This document shows, piece by piece, positions 40,715 to 51,600 of a stretch of 64,000 nt of DNA. A program made the translations under genes and the position numbers. The notes below the pieces were generated by a model, which had not been told where the DNA came from, did not search any database, and saw nothing but the letters and a program-made list of their open reading frames with translations. Origin of the DNA: Amyelois transitella (taxonomy: Eukaryota > Arthropoda > Insecta > Lepidoptera > Pyralidae). How positions within the stretch are numbered: the stretch's first letter is position 1; every line of letters begins with the position of its first letter. The stretch spans positions 6,067,501-6,131,500 of the forward strand of contig NC_083505.1 of the NCBI RefSeq assembly GCF_032362555.1. Direction: 5' to 3'.

Positions 40715-41480
40715 TTTATTATAATTTTTTTTGTACATTGTTAATGTAGCAGAGTAGATTTTGCTTTTCGAAATCCTATTGGATTGTCATCAAGAATTTT
40801 AATTTTTTGCTAAAACGCTATATAAATATACTTTCGAAAAGACTTAATAATATATAAATACATACATATACCTATACCTAAGCGTATAAGTTGCGTTCAG
40901 TAAGTTGCAGTAAGTGTTGCCTCTTTTTCAACAAGTTCCCGTCATCAGATCTTGTGACAAATATGAAAACACCTTAGTAGGGTAGATGTACTTTAAAAAT
41001 AAAACCATCCAAGTAGGTTCATAAAAAAAATTATACAAATAATTACAAAAACGATAATTAATACTATTATTATTTTAAACAAAATTCTGCACGGGGCTTC
41101 GCTCCCTTCTAATCTAAGATGTTATAAAACAAAGGGGTAATACGAAGACATAATTACATATATTCATAACAACATACCACATCTGTTTCCCGAAAAGAGG
41201 AGCAATTTTTCGGCAACAGCTATTTAAAAATACAACCTAGCTTACAACATAAGTTTTTGGAAATAAAATATCACCCTCCACTACTATTTACACACAGAAA
41301 ATAATAAAAAAATAAAAATAAAAAAACACAAAGCGTTCATTAAAATTGACATTTATACATAACACCTAACCTAATGAGACATCGGCCTTAGCTTACAAGC
41401 TTACAACATAAGTTTTTGGAAATAAAATTTATTTCCCCCCAGCCCCCCACAGCCAATAATTAAAAAAAAAATTACAAAGC
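40715..41480. other. Eroded right edge of the array
   Basis: Relative to the other units, this stretch lacks AAGT near 40,719. It has lost about 24 bp holding the small GGAAGGC hairpin near 40,843, between GACT repeats. It also carries several substitutions and about 130 bp of extra sequence after 41,160. Homology to the 3' flank of CWC15 ends at about 41,391, in GACATCGGCCTTAG. A 31-bp sequence (AGCTTACAACATAAG...) occurs twice, at 41239-41269 and 41398-41428. After it comes a C-rich patch and then the likely 5' exon of RBM39. No gene is seen. Confidence 0.75.
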
Positions 41481-41489
41481 GGTCGCACC

Positions 41490-41657
41490 TAGCAACACTG
41501 GCAGGACAGCGCCATTTTGTGTATGCGAGTTCAAGTTATTTCACGATATTTTGTAGTGGAGATCTCCTAATATTCATAAATAAGTTGTTCATAAACAACT
41601 CACATTCACCAATTGCGGCTTATTAACATTTGTAGAACGTGGCTTCCAGTTTATCAG
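41490..41657 (+). other. RBM39: Probable 5' untranslated exon of RBM39
   Basis: GC-richer than its flanks. It holds GCGCCATTTTGTGT at the left and ends at CAGTTTATCAG|GTATGT, a good donor. The next acceptor on this strand in register with a gene is TTTTTTTCAG at 42586, directly before the RBM39 start codon. The transcription start is a guess. The intron between (41658-42586) holds one 76-codon ORF on the other strand that I do not consider a gene. Confidence 0.5.
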
Positions 41658-42587
41658 GTATGTATTTTTATTAATTACACAAAATCCCATATTTTATGAT
41701 AAGAAATCTGATTTCGAAAATATCTTGAGGTGACTTTTCTAGAAATAAATAAAGAAATCTCTCACCAGCCGCTGCTAACTGCCGCGATTTTTCCTACGTT
41801 ACGTTAGTAAACAAGCTCATGTGCAGCGTTTTCTTGCCTTGAAAATTGCCTTAGATCTTGTCTTACATCACGACACCCTCATAAATTTAATCTTGTTAGT
41901 CACATTTTTAGGGTTCGGTTCTGTTCCTATGATTGAACATTTTTGTAAGGAACCTTTGAAATGAGAGTTTAACCTATGGCTTGTCTAGTTTTGATACTTA
42001 CTACAATATCTTTATTTGTTATCGAAGGGGTAATCCTTTTTACGGACGCCATCCAAAAGTCTAATTTTAATTAATTTTATTTCCCTAGGAATATAGGTAA
42101 TTATATCACGGCGTTTTCTAACTCACTGTGACATATACATTTGACATTTCGGCTCGAACATGTGGACGCGTCGCTAGCGCTTGAGGCAATCTCTTTGATT
42201 TGTGATCAAAAAACTGACACTCGATGTGCCAGCTACAACCCCTTGCAAACCTTCTCTAACCAAACCACTATCCCCATGTTTGCATTTGATTTGGTTTGTT
42301 GAAATTTGCAAAGTGTGTGGTCGCCGCTTAATATATTTGTGAACTGCACAACTTAATCTAATTTTAAAGTCTTCCACACTGCCATTTGCCATTGATTGGG
42401 GCAAAGCAAAATAATTCTGTTAACAGTTGGTGAAGATTTCTTGGTAACACTGAATTTATATCAGGTCAGACCCCAGTTGCTCTGTGTCATTATAGTAACC
42501 TCATTTTTTTATTCTGATCTTGATCGTTAGCAGACAGGTACCTAGTGATTGTTAGATTTGACTATTTATTGAAATATTTTTTTCAGA

Positions 42588-45500
42588 ATGGCTGAAGATT
42601 TAGATGTAGAGGCTATGTTGGAAGCGCCTTATAATAAATCTGTAAGTTTTTATTTTAATTAAGTTTTCATATAATCACTTTTATTAAGTTAAATACAACA
42701 GAAGTAGGCAGACACTTATTGTTATTTACATATTCCAACAGCAGTAAGTTTGTAAGCAGGCATTTATTTTATATAAATGTAAAATTCTAAGTTTTTACCT
42801 GTAAGAACTTCCCAGTTATTATTGTTTTGTGTTTTCATTATTGAACTTAAAATCTTTGATTCTACAGAAATTATGAAGAGAAACATCATAACTAATTATG
42901 AATGAGTCAAGGATACTTACAAGGTTTAGTGCTGTATGGGTAAATGTTTGTACTAGAATGTTAACATGTATTTTTGGTTTACTTTTAAATATAATTGATT
43001 TACAATAAAATACAGAGGGCAGACCACAATAGAAAAATTAATATTCATATATTAAACAATCATTGTTTTTAATTATATATTATTTATGAGTAAATAATAA
43101 TACCAATATAAAAAAATATGTTCCAATTTGGAAAGGTAATAGTCTATTTGACAAGTTTTTAAAAACCGGTTTAAATTGTTTAGTAGCAGTTAAAAAACTT
43201 AATTTTTTTTTTTAATTTTGATATTTAATCACTGGAAAAATCGAATATAAAAATCTAAATTTTAATACGCTACTGTGACCATATGGCGCTGCAAAGAGGT
43301 CGGTGACATCACCTGCCTTTTTTTCTATCTGTGGTACATATCACTCTTAAATGCAAACAAGAAACCAAAATGTGATTGGATTTAATTTTAACTGTGTTTT
43401 ATATTACAAAATGTTACAAATGGAGTCCAGCTCCAAAATGTACCAATACATCGTAAAAACTCCGGAAAAACTATTTGTTAGTGTACCCAAGAATTGTATT
43501 TGGTAAAATATTATAATTAAATCACATAAAAACAATGTAAAACAGTTTCGAAGGCTAAAGTAAGCAAATTTCAAGTTTAGAGCAAGTGACGTCATTATCA
43601 ATCCGACCAATCAAGAGCGTTTTGTGTCCCGTGACAAATGTTTAAAAATGTGCATTTTTATGGATGAATTTAATTAATATTTTCAACTTATGTGAATAAA
43701 TAACCATTTTTAAACTAATAATAAATACCAGTGATAGATACAGGGTGACTTTTAATTCAACTGCATAAATTTATCTGTTAAGTGTACTCATCTAAAGGAT
43801 ATTTAAAAACGTTAAAAGAAAATATCGGTTCATATTTCAGAAAGTACGAAAAAAAATAAAAGTATCAAAATCCACGATCCTAAATACGTCATATCACCCC
43901 GGCCGGCGGAAAAGCGACGCGTAAGATTCAGAGGTCAACGACACAATTCATTCAGCTGAGCGATCTCGACAACTCTGTACTTTACTTGATCTTGATATTG
44001 GTCTTTAATAAAGCGTGTGACGTAGTTTCTGAGGGTTTTTTAAATGCGAAAATGATGACGTTTAATTTAAATAAAAATAGGCTCAAACAGCTCAGAAGCA
44101 TGGGTATAGTCTTTGTTTAAAAGGATGCAGTTGTTTTAAATGTCAGCCTGTATAAACAATATATTTTTCACATTGTCAAATAGCCTATTACAATGTCCAA
44201 ATGCAATTATATATACTATATATATATATATATATATATACTTTTTCAAATTTCACTGTAATGAATGATAAATTCTGTAATCATATAATCTTTGAAATAT
44301 GTTATCATTCTCTAGCCTCCATAAAAAAGTGTTAATGGACTGGGCCTATGTGAAATCCCTAGATGCAAATTTTATTTTTAACTATTATCTTGCCATTATT
44401 GTTTGAATCTATTGTTGAATGATGTTTCTATTCATATATTGATAGTTGTTAATCAGAAATCACAACTAGTGCAATGTCTTACCAATATGTGCAAACTTAA
44501 AGTAACCATATTCTACTACTTATCTGCTACATATTACATATAACAATAATACTTATGATGAAATTAGTGTCAAGTTTATTGTAGTTCAACTTATGTTTTT
44601 TTAGTAAATTAGGAAAAATTGTTTAAAGATGCTCTACTGTATATTTTGAAAGTATTCAATTGGTAATCTTTAACTATGTATTTTCTTTTTTAACATTGTA
44701 TATAGCTCCTAACATCTTTAAACAGTTTTTGGCAGATTTATAAAACTAAATTACATTGGGAATCATTTCTTGTATTTATAGAACTTTGTGGTAATAGTCC
44801 AGCATACTTCACCGACCTGAGCAAACAGAGAGGTATCCACTACTACTTACATTTTTTATATGAGTTAATATAATATTTACTTGAAATGCAATTAAAAGAA
44901 ATTAAATGACAAATATAAAAGTTTTTATGAACAAGACCATGAGCTGATGGGTCGTAAATCTTTTGCAGAAGTATCCCTGTGTGATGTTAGCGCTGTGTAC
45001 GACCTTTGTCAGTGGTTTTGTGAACGGTAAGTGTAGTCCAGGTCATCGCGACTGACACCTGCGTGACAAAGGTGGTTGCTGATGCAACTATCAACCCTAG
45101 AAAAAGTAAAAAACGACATTTGCATCATTTCATCAATGATTTTTAGTTATCAATGATGAAATAATACAAATGATCAACTTATTATTATAATTAACTAATG
45201 CATTTTTATTTATTCACTCGGCGTGTGTTGCTGTGGCGCTGCTTCTACCTTGTGCTTTGTGTGACAGGATAACACTTCCTCTTCAAAGCATCGCTCGGAC
45301 AAGTATACTGATAAGCACAAAGAAAAGGAGAGGGACAGCGGTAGAAGGTGAGTTTCATCATTTATATTTTCTTTAACTGACTTAAAAGGAGTTTTCTCAA
45401 GAATTTGAATTTGCTTTGTCAGACAGTTAAAATGATAATTAATCTAAACAAGATGATGATAAAATATTTGGTTAAAGCTTGTGACAATCTAGCTTTTCAC

Positions 45501-48247
45501 TTTTAATACTAACGGATGCACTACACTAACACCTGTTCAAGTTTAAAGCCTATGTCTAGCAGTAGTCTTCATGCAGCAGAGATGTTGATTTCCAATTATA
45601 TAATTTTAATTTTTATATATAAACTTTCTGAAGACTAATTAAAAAAAATCGCGATTTATTTTGTTTATAATTCCGTGACATAAATAATCTAATTTTTATG
45701 TTATTTTCAGACGAAGCCGATCAAGAGAAAAAAGAAGATCGCGTGACCGGGACTCTCGCCGATCCAGAGATAGAGATGACAAGAAGGACAGGGATAGGGA
45801 CAGAGATCGCGAAAGAGATAGGGACCGTAGAGATCGCGATAGGGATCGTAGTCATAGGGACAAGGACCGGGACAGGGAGAAAGAGCGGGAGCGTGACAGA
45901 GACAAACGGCGAACTAGTAAAGATAAAGAACGCAGCCGAGAAAGAGATCGCAGTAGAGACAAATCGCACAAAAGGGAGAAAAGTCGCGAAAAAGAGAGAG
46001 ACCCAAGTAAAGAATATCGCTCCAAATCAAGAGGCCTCGAACCTAAATTAGAAGAATTGCCACCAGAAGAGAGGGATCTCAGAACTGTGTTTTGTATGCA
46101 ATTGTCTCAAAGAATCAGGGCTAAAGATTTAGAAGAGTTTTTCTCATCAGTTGGCAAAGTCAGAGATGTAAGACTTATTACATGTAATAAAACCAGAAGA
46201 TTCAAAGGAATTGCTTATATAGAATTCAAAGATGCAGAGTCTGTACCATTGGTAAGCATACCTATTCATCATCTGATTGTGTTCCTGGTTATATCCTTAG
46301 CAGTGTGTTGCTTGAACCGCCAGGATAATAGGTAACCTAAATCTGATCTAGCAGAAATAAGCCTAGGACAGGTTTGTTGTTGGTGTTGTTGTTTCCTTTC
46401 TAACAATCTGCAAAGTTCACTATTAGCTTGGGGAAAGATTTACCCTTTCAAAAACCACACAGCTAAGGACAACTGTTTGTGTAAATTTTCTATTTAGTAA
46501 TAGGTTGTATAACATGCTAACCCTGATACATTTTACAGGCTTTGGGATTGACAGGACAAAAACTTTTAGGAGTACCAATCATTGTTCAGCATACACAGGC
46601 AGAGAAAAATAGAGTAGGCAATACATTGCCTAACTTGGCTCCAAAGGCGAGTAATGGCCCAACAAGACTGTATGTTGGCTCTCTACATTTTAATATTACT
46701 GAAGACATGTTAAGAGGTATATTTGAGCCATTTGGAAAAATTGATCACATTCAACTTATGACTGACCCAGAAAATGGCAAAAGTAAAGGATATGGATTTT
46801 TAACAGTAAGTAATTATTGATCATTTATTTTTAACATAATACAAGAAGATGTCTTATTTAATTCTGACTGTTTCAGTTCCATCATGCTGCCGATGCAAAA
46901 AAAGCAATGGAACAGCTTAATGGCTTTGAACTGGCGGGGAGACCGATGAAAGTAGGCAATGTAACTGAGCGTGCTGATGGAGGGTCTAATACAAGATTTG
47001 ATGCAGATGAGTTAGATAGAGCTGGTGTCGATCTGGGAGCTACTGGCCGTTTGCAGCTTATGTTCAAACTTGCTGAGGGAACAGGTCTTCAGGTAAGCAT
47101 GACCTATATTTAGTTAATAAATATTTTAAAATTAATGTTAATATACTGCTCTAGCACTCGCCATGACCTTGTTTCATTGCCATACTGTGTGTCGTAATGG
47201 TGGATGTAAATACCTGGCCCTTCAAATACCATCTTTTTTGCCCAAGCCGCCAAAATGTGGGCGACAATGTCGCGATCGAAAGTGCAGTGTTTGAAATTTA
47301 ATGGGTCTAAAGATTAAGCAAAAGCTAACCTCTATATTTATAATTATACATAATACTTGTTGGTGTGGTAAGAAAATATTATTATGTTTACAGATACCAC
47401 CAGCTGCGGCGTCAGTTTTAATGGGCACTGGCTCAGCATTAGTTGCTCCACAACCACAAGTGGCACCCCCCATAGCGACACAATGCTTCATGCTCAACAA
47501 CATGTTTGATCCTGCTACGTAAGTACTAAGTATAATAGAAACATTATTTTATTATTCTCCGGGTTCTATGATAATACATACATGCAAATTACATACATAC
47601 ATACGATCACGTCTATATCCCTAGCGGGGTAGACAGAGCCATCAGTCTTGAAAAGACTGATAGGCCACGCTCAGCTGTTTGGCTTAGTGATAGAATTGAG
47701 ATTCAAATAGTGACAGTTTGCTAGCCCATCGCCTAAAAGAGGAATCCCAAGTTTATAAGCCTATCCCTTAGTCGCCTTTTACGACATCCGTGGAAAAGAG
47801 ATGGAGTGGTCCTATTCTTTTTTGTAATGGAGCCGGGAACCACTTGATCTTATATACATGCAAATTAATTGTCGGCAAATGAACGTATTTAGCTCCGAGC
47901 CTGCACCACTGGTAACTTAATCACAAAAAAGAATAAAAACTATTTTTTTTGGTTTCAGGGAAACAAATCCAAATTGGGATATTGAGATCAGAGATGATGT
48001 CATCAGCGAGTGCAATAAACACGGTGGCGTCTTACATGTTTATGTGGATAAAGCATCGCCACAAGGAAATGTTTATTGTAAATGTCCAACAATAGCTACA
48101 GCTGTAGCATCCGTAAACACTTTACATGGGCGGTGGTTCGCAGGTCGTGTTATCACTGCGGCCTACGTACCTTTGGTCAACTATCATTCTCTATTCCCAG
48201 ATGCAATGACTGCTCTTACATTATTGCTTCCATCCCGACAACGATAA
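42588..48247 (+). CDS. RBM39: RBM39 / CAPER splicing factor
   Basis: A nuclear RNA-binding splicing factor and transcription coactivator related to U2AF65. Exons 42588-42641, 45268-45347, 45711-46251, 46539-46805, 46877-47092, 47394-47518 and 47959-48247 join in frame to 523 aa (human 530), all GT-AG. The start MAEDLDVEAMLEAPY matches the family. Residues about 20-155 are an Arg/Ser/Asp-rich RS-like region. RRM1 is about 169-248 (TVFCMQL, GIAYIEF) and RRM2 about 267-344 (RLYVGSL, KGYGFLT). A linker follows, then a C-terminal U2AF-homology RRM (about 417-515) with the RWF motif in HGRWFAG, ending at MTALTLLLPSRQR. AATAAA lies at 48359. Intron 1 (2.6 kb) holds candidate poison exons and a MITE; intron 6 holds a SINE-like insertion. 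It is head to head with CWC15 and convergent with the CIA30 gene. Confidence 0.95.
43739..44154. mobile_element. MITE-like element in RBM39 intron 1
   Basis: The ends form an imperfect inverted repeat of about 29 bp. The left reads ATACAGGGTGAC...CAACTGCA and the reverse complement of the right reads ATACAGGCTGAC...CAACTGCA, with about five mismatches. It is about 415 bp long with no ORF, and GC-richer in the middle (CCCCGGCCGGCGG). The target duplication is unclear. This is a non-autonomous DNA transposon by structure; the family is not named. Confidence 0.6.
44212..44240. repeat. (TA)n microsatellite
   Basis: A run of TA dinucleotides in RBM39 intron 1. Confidence 0.9.
44782..44832 (+). 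promoter_or_regulatory. Second, weaker candidate cassette exon in RBM39 intron 1
   Basis: A 51-nt segment after GTATTTATAG and before GTATCC (a weaker donor). In the frame of exon 1 it contains TGA after twelve codons. It lies 136 nt before the 58-nt candidate, and the two could be alternatives or used together. Confidence 0.3.
44969..45026 (+). promoter_or_regulatory. Candidate poison exon in RBM39 intron 1
   Basis: A 58-nt segment preceded by TCTTTTGCAG and followed by GTAAGTG, both strong splice signals. Its length is not a multiple of three. Included between coding exons 1 and 2, it would read through to the junction and hit TAA in the first codons of exon 2 (AAC G|GA TAA), so the transcript should be subject to nonsense-mediated decay. 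RBM39 in vertebrates is known to regulate itself through a poison exon early in the gene; that this is the counterpart is inference. A 10-bp stem (45002-45011 with 45064-45073) would pair the exon end across the donor. Confidence 0.55.
45117..45172. repeat. Intronic hairpin between candidate poison exon and RBM39 exon 2
   Basis: Arms 45117-45140 and 45149-45172 pair at 21 of 24 positions with an 8-nt loop. It sits about 95 nt before the exon 2 acceptor. Confidence 0.7.
47592..47853 (-). mobile_element. Full-length SINE-like insertion in RBM39 intron 6
   Basis: A perfect 14-bp target duplication, ATACATGCAAATTA, at 47578-47591 and 47854-47867 flanks a 262-bp insert. On the minus strand it begins near GTGGTTCCCGGCTCC and ends in GATCGTATGTATGTATG. 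It is the best-bounded copy of the family also seen in each array unit. The long duplication fits LINE-driven insertion. There is no evident RNA polymerase III box or ORF. Confidence 0.85.
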
Positions 48248-48686
48248 CTGTTGGAACAGTTCAAGCGTGCATCAGGAAAGGTGTTTGTTATGTATCAAAA
48301 CACTTAAGTTTTGTGTATGTACACTTCACATTAGATTATTTTGTGCCCTTCTTTAGGCAATAAAATATTAGATTATGACAAAAGTTGTTTTATTAGACTC
48401 GAGTTTTAAGTGTCTGTTATAAGCATAATATAATCTCCTATGACTACGTATAAATATTTAAATGAAATTCAAACAAATGTTTTGCAAAATAAGTTTTATT
48501 CGATGTGTTATAGCAGGTAGCAAATCATATTAGCATTTGTCACGCATAATAATCATAATTCAGGTAAAAAATAATAGAGAGCAACCAAAATAAGAAAAGA
48601 TTTAATTCCCAATTTCTTACTTTGCTTCCGTTCACAACTTATCAGCAGACAAACAATTTTACACACTTCGTTATTAGACGTAACAC

Positions 48687-51600
48687 TTACACTGCTCTTA
48701 TCCAGTCTATTTCCAACGTCGCGGGACCTTTCTGTTTTATTCGTTGATATACTCCACCGTACATTTGAATACCGAGACTTGTTACTTGAGATAAATCTAA
48801 CGTTTCATTGTTAGTTACCCGTTTTCCTCGGTAGTATGCTTTAAAATCCGAAAATAGAAGGTTGCTCTCTGCAAATTCATCTTTTGGAGCCTGAAAATAC
48901 AGGTATATTTAAGAATCTCTTAAATATAAAAAAATCATACTTAGTTTTCTCTTATTCCCAACAGTATACATTGAATGACGATAAAATTACTCGAAAGATT
49001 TAATTTACATATCTTTGATTCATTTAATGTGATTCAAAGTCAATTTTTAGATTTTGCTGTAAAATCCATTAAGTCTGAATATGTATGTGATCTCTCTATA
49101 TCAAAATTTTATCGAAATTCAGTGCTTAAGAGAAATCATATTGTAGGGTAATTTTTTTTTCCTTTTTTTCGGGTTATTCCACTAATCTCCATTGGAAAAC
49201 CCCATCGATGGGGATTTGTGAACTTTTTGTTCACTTTTCCCCATTGATGACTCTTAGAGTTGTAGACCTAGTTGAAATTCTTCTTTTGCAAAGTTATACT
49301 CGTACATAAAAATAATAAATGGTTTACATACCTGAAAGTATTGCTCGAATGAATAATTTGGTTCATCATTGAGGCCTTTATGTCTCAATACTACTTTGTA
49401 ACCGTTATATTGTCCCTGGCCCCTGCATCTTATTTGTAATTTTGTGTAATTCCTTAAATCATATGTTTGTAAGGCTCTTATACCAGCAAAACCAGCGCCA
49501 TTCATTTGTGGATTCAACAAAACGAAAAAAATGGCTCTTCTGAATCCCTTGTTTTGATGAATTATCAGAACTGCTTTGGACATTCCCACGTCTCTAACTG
49601 TATCTGACTGCTCTTGCCATACATCAACGTTGTCCGCCTTTGTGAAGTCAAATAAATAGTTTGCAAGTGCCATTGATGAACTGAAAATGATATTTGATAG
49701 ATTTAAAAGATCGAAGTTAGGGGAATACGGTCGTATAGTTTACGGTGCTTTAGAATAGGACCATATCATCACTTTCCCGTCGATGACGTAAAAGGTGACA
49801 AAGGGTAAAGTAATAATTTTCCTTGCTTTTTTAAAAGCGAAGAAAAAACGTAGATACTTATTTCGAGATGTTACTCAATTCCGTCCTCATTAGACCTTGA
49901 AGTCCAGCCGAATGAAGTTTCCGAGACTTGGCTTTGTCCACTCCAAAGGATACACGTAGTCAACACATGTGTAGTTCCTTCTAGACATGTGTTGACTACG
50001 TTGGGTAAACCTCTTAATGACGTGATGCATGCGTGACGGAATTCGCGGAACTTAATGATAGCATGGGTAGGGATAGGTATATAGCGAATTTCGTAAGGGA
50101 AGTAGAAACTAAAGAAATGCTTAGCATTTACTAGGAGGTATTGAACATAAGACTACATAAGTAGTCCATTTTGTCTGGAAATTCTCTTTGCACTTTGTTA
50201 CTCAAAGGTTTTGTCTGTTTTTAAACCAAATATGGAAATAGGGGATCAGTAATTTTCAATAAGAGCGCTTTCAATGTATGCGTTTCGTGTCGGACCGCTA
50301 CGGTGCCAAAGCGGTGTTTTAAGCTTTGGTCTGGTGATCATGACGCACAACGCTGCGGTATGCGTCCTAACGCAGCGTCACGACGCAGCATTTACCATCC
50401 CTGCGGAAAGGTGGTCAGTTGATTTTGCCGCAGCTACCAAGGTAGACGTGGACATGAAGAATTTTTCTGTAATTTGTGCCTTGCTTGAAAAGGAGGAAGA
50501 AGATTTTTTACTGCTTCTGAATAGAGAAAAGAACTCGGGAGTTTTTTTCCAGCGGCACGCTAAGCGTGCGGCAGCCGTCCGACAAGAAACGCATAAATTG
50601 AAATCGCCCTCAAATACAAATCTTTTATAATATTACCTGGCTCCTCACAGGTAGGTTTGATAGATATCTACAAACCTTTCTTAGCAACCCTCTTTCTAAC
50701 ATTTCAAACAGGAACATAATCCGAAAACAGCTTTTCGAGATAATCGAGTACATACAGAGAGAGAACATAACTTTTGGAGCCTTTATACCTATGTAGTGAA
50801 ATGTAAGTTTTTTTTACGTTAGTTTCTATTCAAACTGGTGCGAACTCTAGAAGAAGAATGCTCCGTATTGCATGGAAAGCTTTCCAGATTAACGTTACGT
50901 TACGCTACGTGAACTCAACATCTCTCTACGACTGTCATCTGATTCCCTATGTAGAGTATCGGAATAAGAGTACTTCTATCACATTTTAAGGAAAGATTCA
51001 AACAACATGGAGACTCATTGTCACCGGAAAAGTAGATGGGATAAAATTTGATTAGATCTGTACCATTTTGGATTCCACTGTGGCGACATCTCTACGCCAC
51101 AAGTCACAACAGCCAATCACGCGACGCTATCAGCCAAAACCATTAAAGTCTTAAGTCGCGCAAGCAAAGATTTCACGGATTGGAGCATACCTATATACAA
51201 CCTCCGACACATCGTCTGAGCCACGTTTACCCAGGCATACGTGGAAGTTCTTTCAATTCCCTTAAAATGGAATATCTTTGTAGCGTTCGAGCCCGAATCA
51301 TTGTTCCCGCTACGCCACACAATCCACAACGCCTTCCACACCGCCAGAGATAAAGATAGACGGAGAAAGAGTGTGCGAAAAAAGTGATGAAGAGGGGTAG
51401 ACACGACCCTAAGCATTGATTGAGGAAAGCGACACAAAGACGAGTTGCTGCTATTCTGAGTGGAGTGATAGGCGAATTCTCGGCTCCTCTACAGAGAAGT
51501 AAGGACATATCTGGAACTAACGGTAGGAGGATGATGATAAACGGGTTTATGTGTAGATTTGGCATTTCCATTACGCCTAATGTGGTGTAAGTCGCCCACA

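Larger units (their letters stand above)
1..41391. repeat. Tandem array of about 3,681-bp units, each carrying a CWC15 gene
   Basis: Taking CATTAGAACC as the unit start, units begin at 1, 3682, 7364, 11045, 14726, 18407, 24179, 27860, 31541, 35226 and 38911. Lengths are 3681, 3682, 3681, 3681, 3681, 5772, 3681, 3681, 3685, 3685 and a partial last unit. The 5772-bp unit is a normal unit plus a 2,091-bp net insertion. The 3682-bp unit has one extra T in a T run; the two 3685-bp units share an extra ACCT. Each unit holds, left to right, part of CWC15 intron 1, exon 1, the upstream spacer with repeats, the 3' flank, exon 3, intron 2 and exon 2. Neighbouring units are almost identical by eye. The first unit is cut by the window edge, so the array continues to the left. 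The last unit decays after about 40,715 and lacks exons 2 and 3. Confidence 0.97.

Noticed and set aside
1-41391. CRISPR-like or satellite array
   Set aside because: Units are 3.7 kb with exons, introns and spacers; no short repeat-spacer pattern, and too gene-like for a satellite.
42174-42404. 76-codon ORF on the minus strand
   Set aside because: It lies in the 5' intron of RBM39, with no splice context or recognisable domain.
50274-50630. 118-codon ORF as a host gene
   Set aside because: It spans the inverted ends of a Harbinger-type element; only its middle resembles a transposase start.
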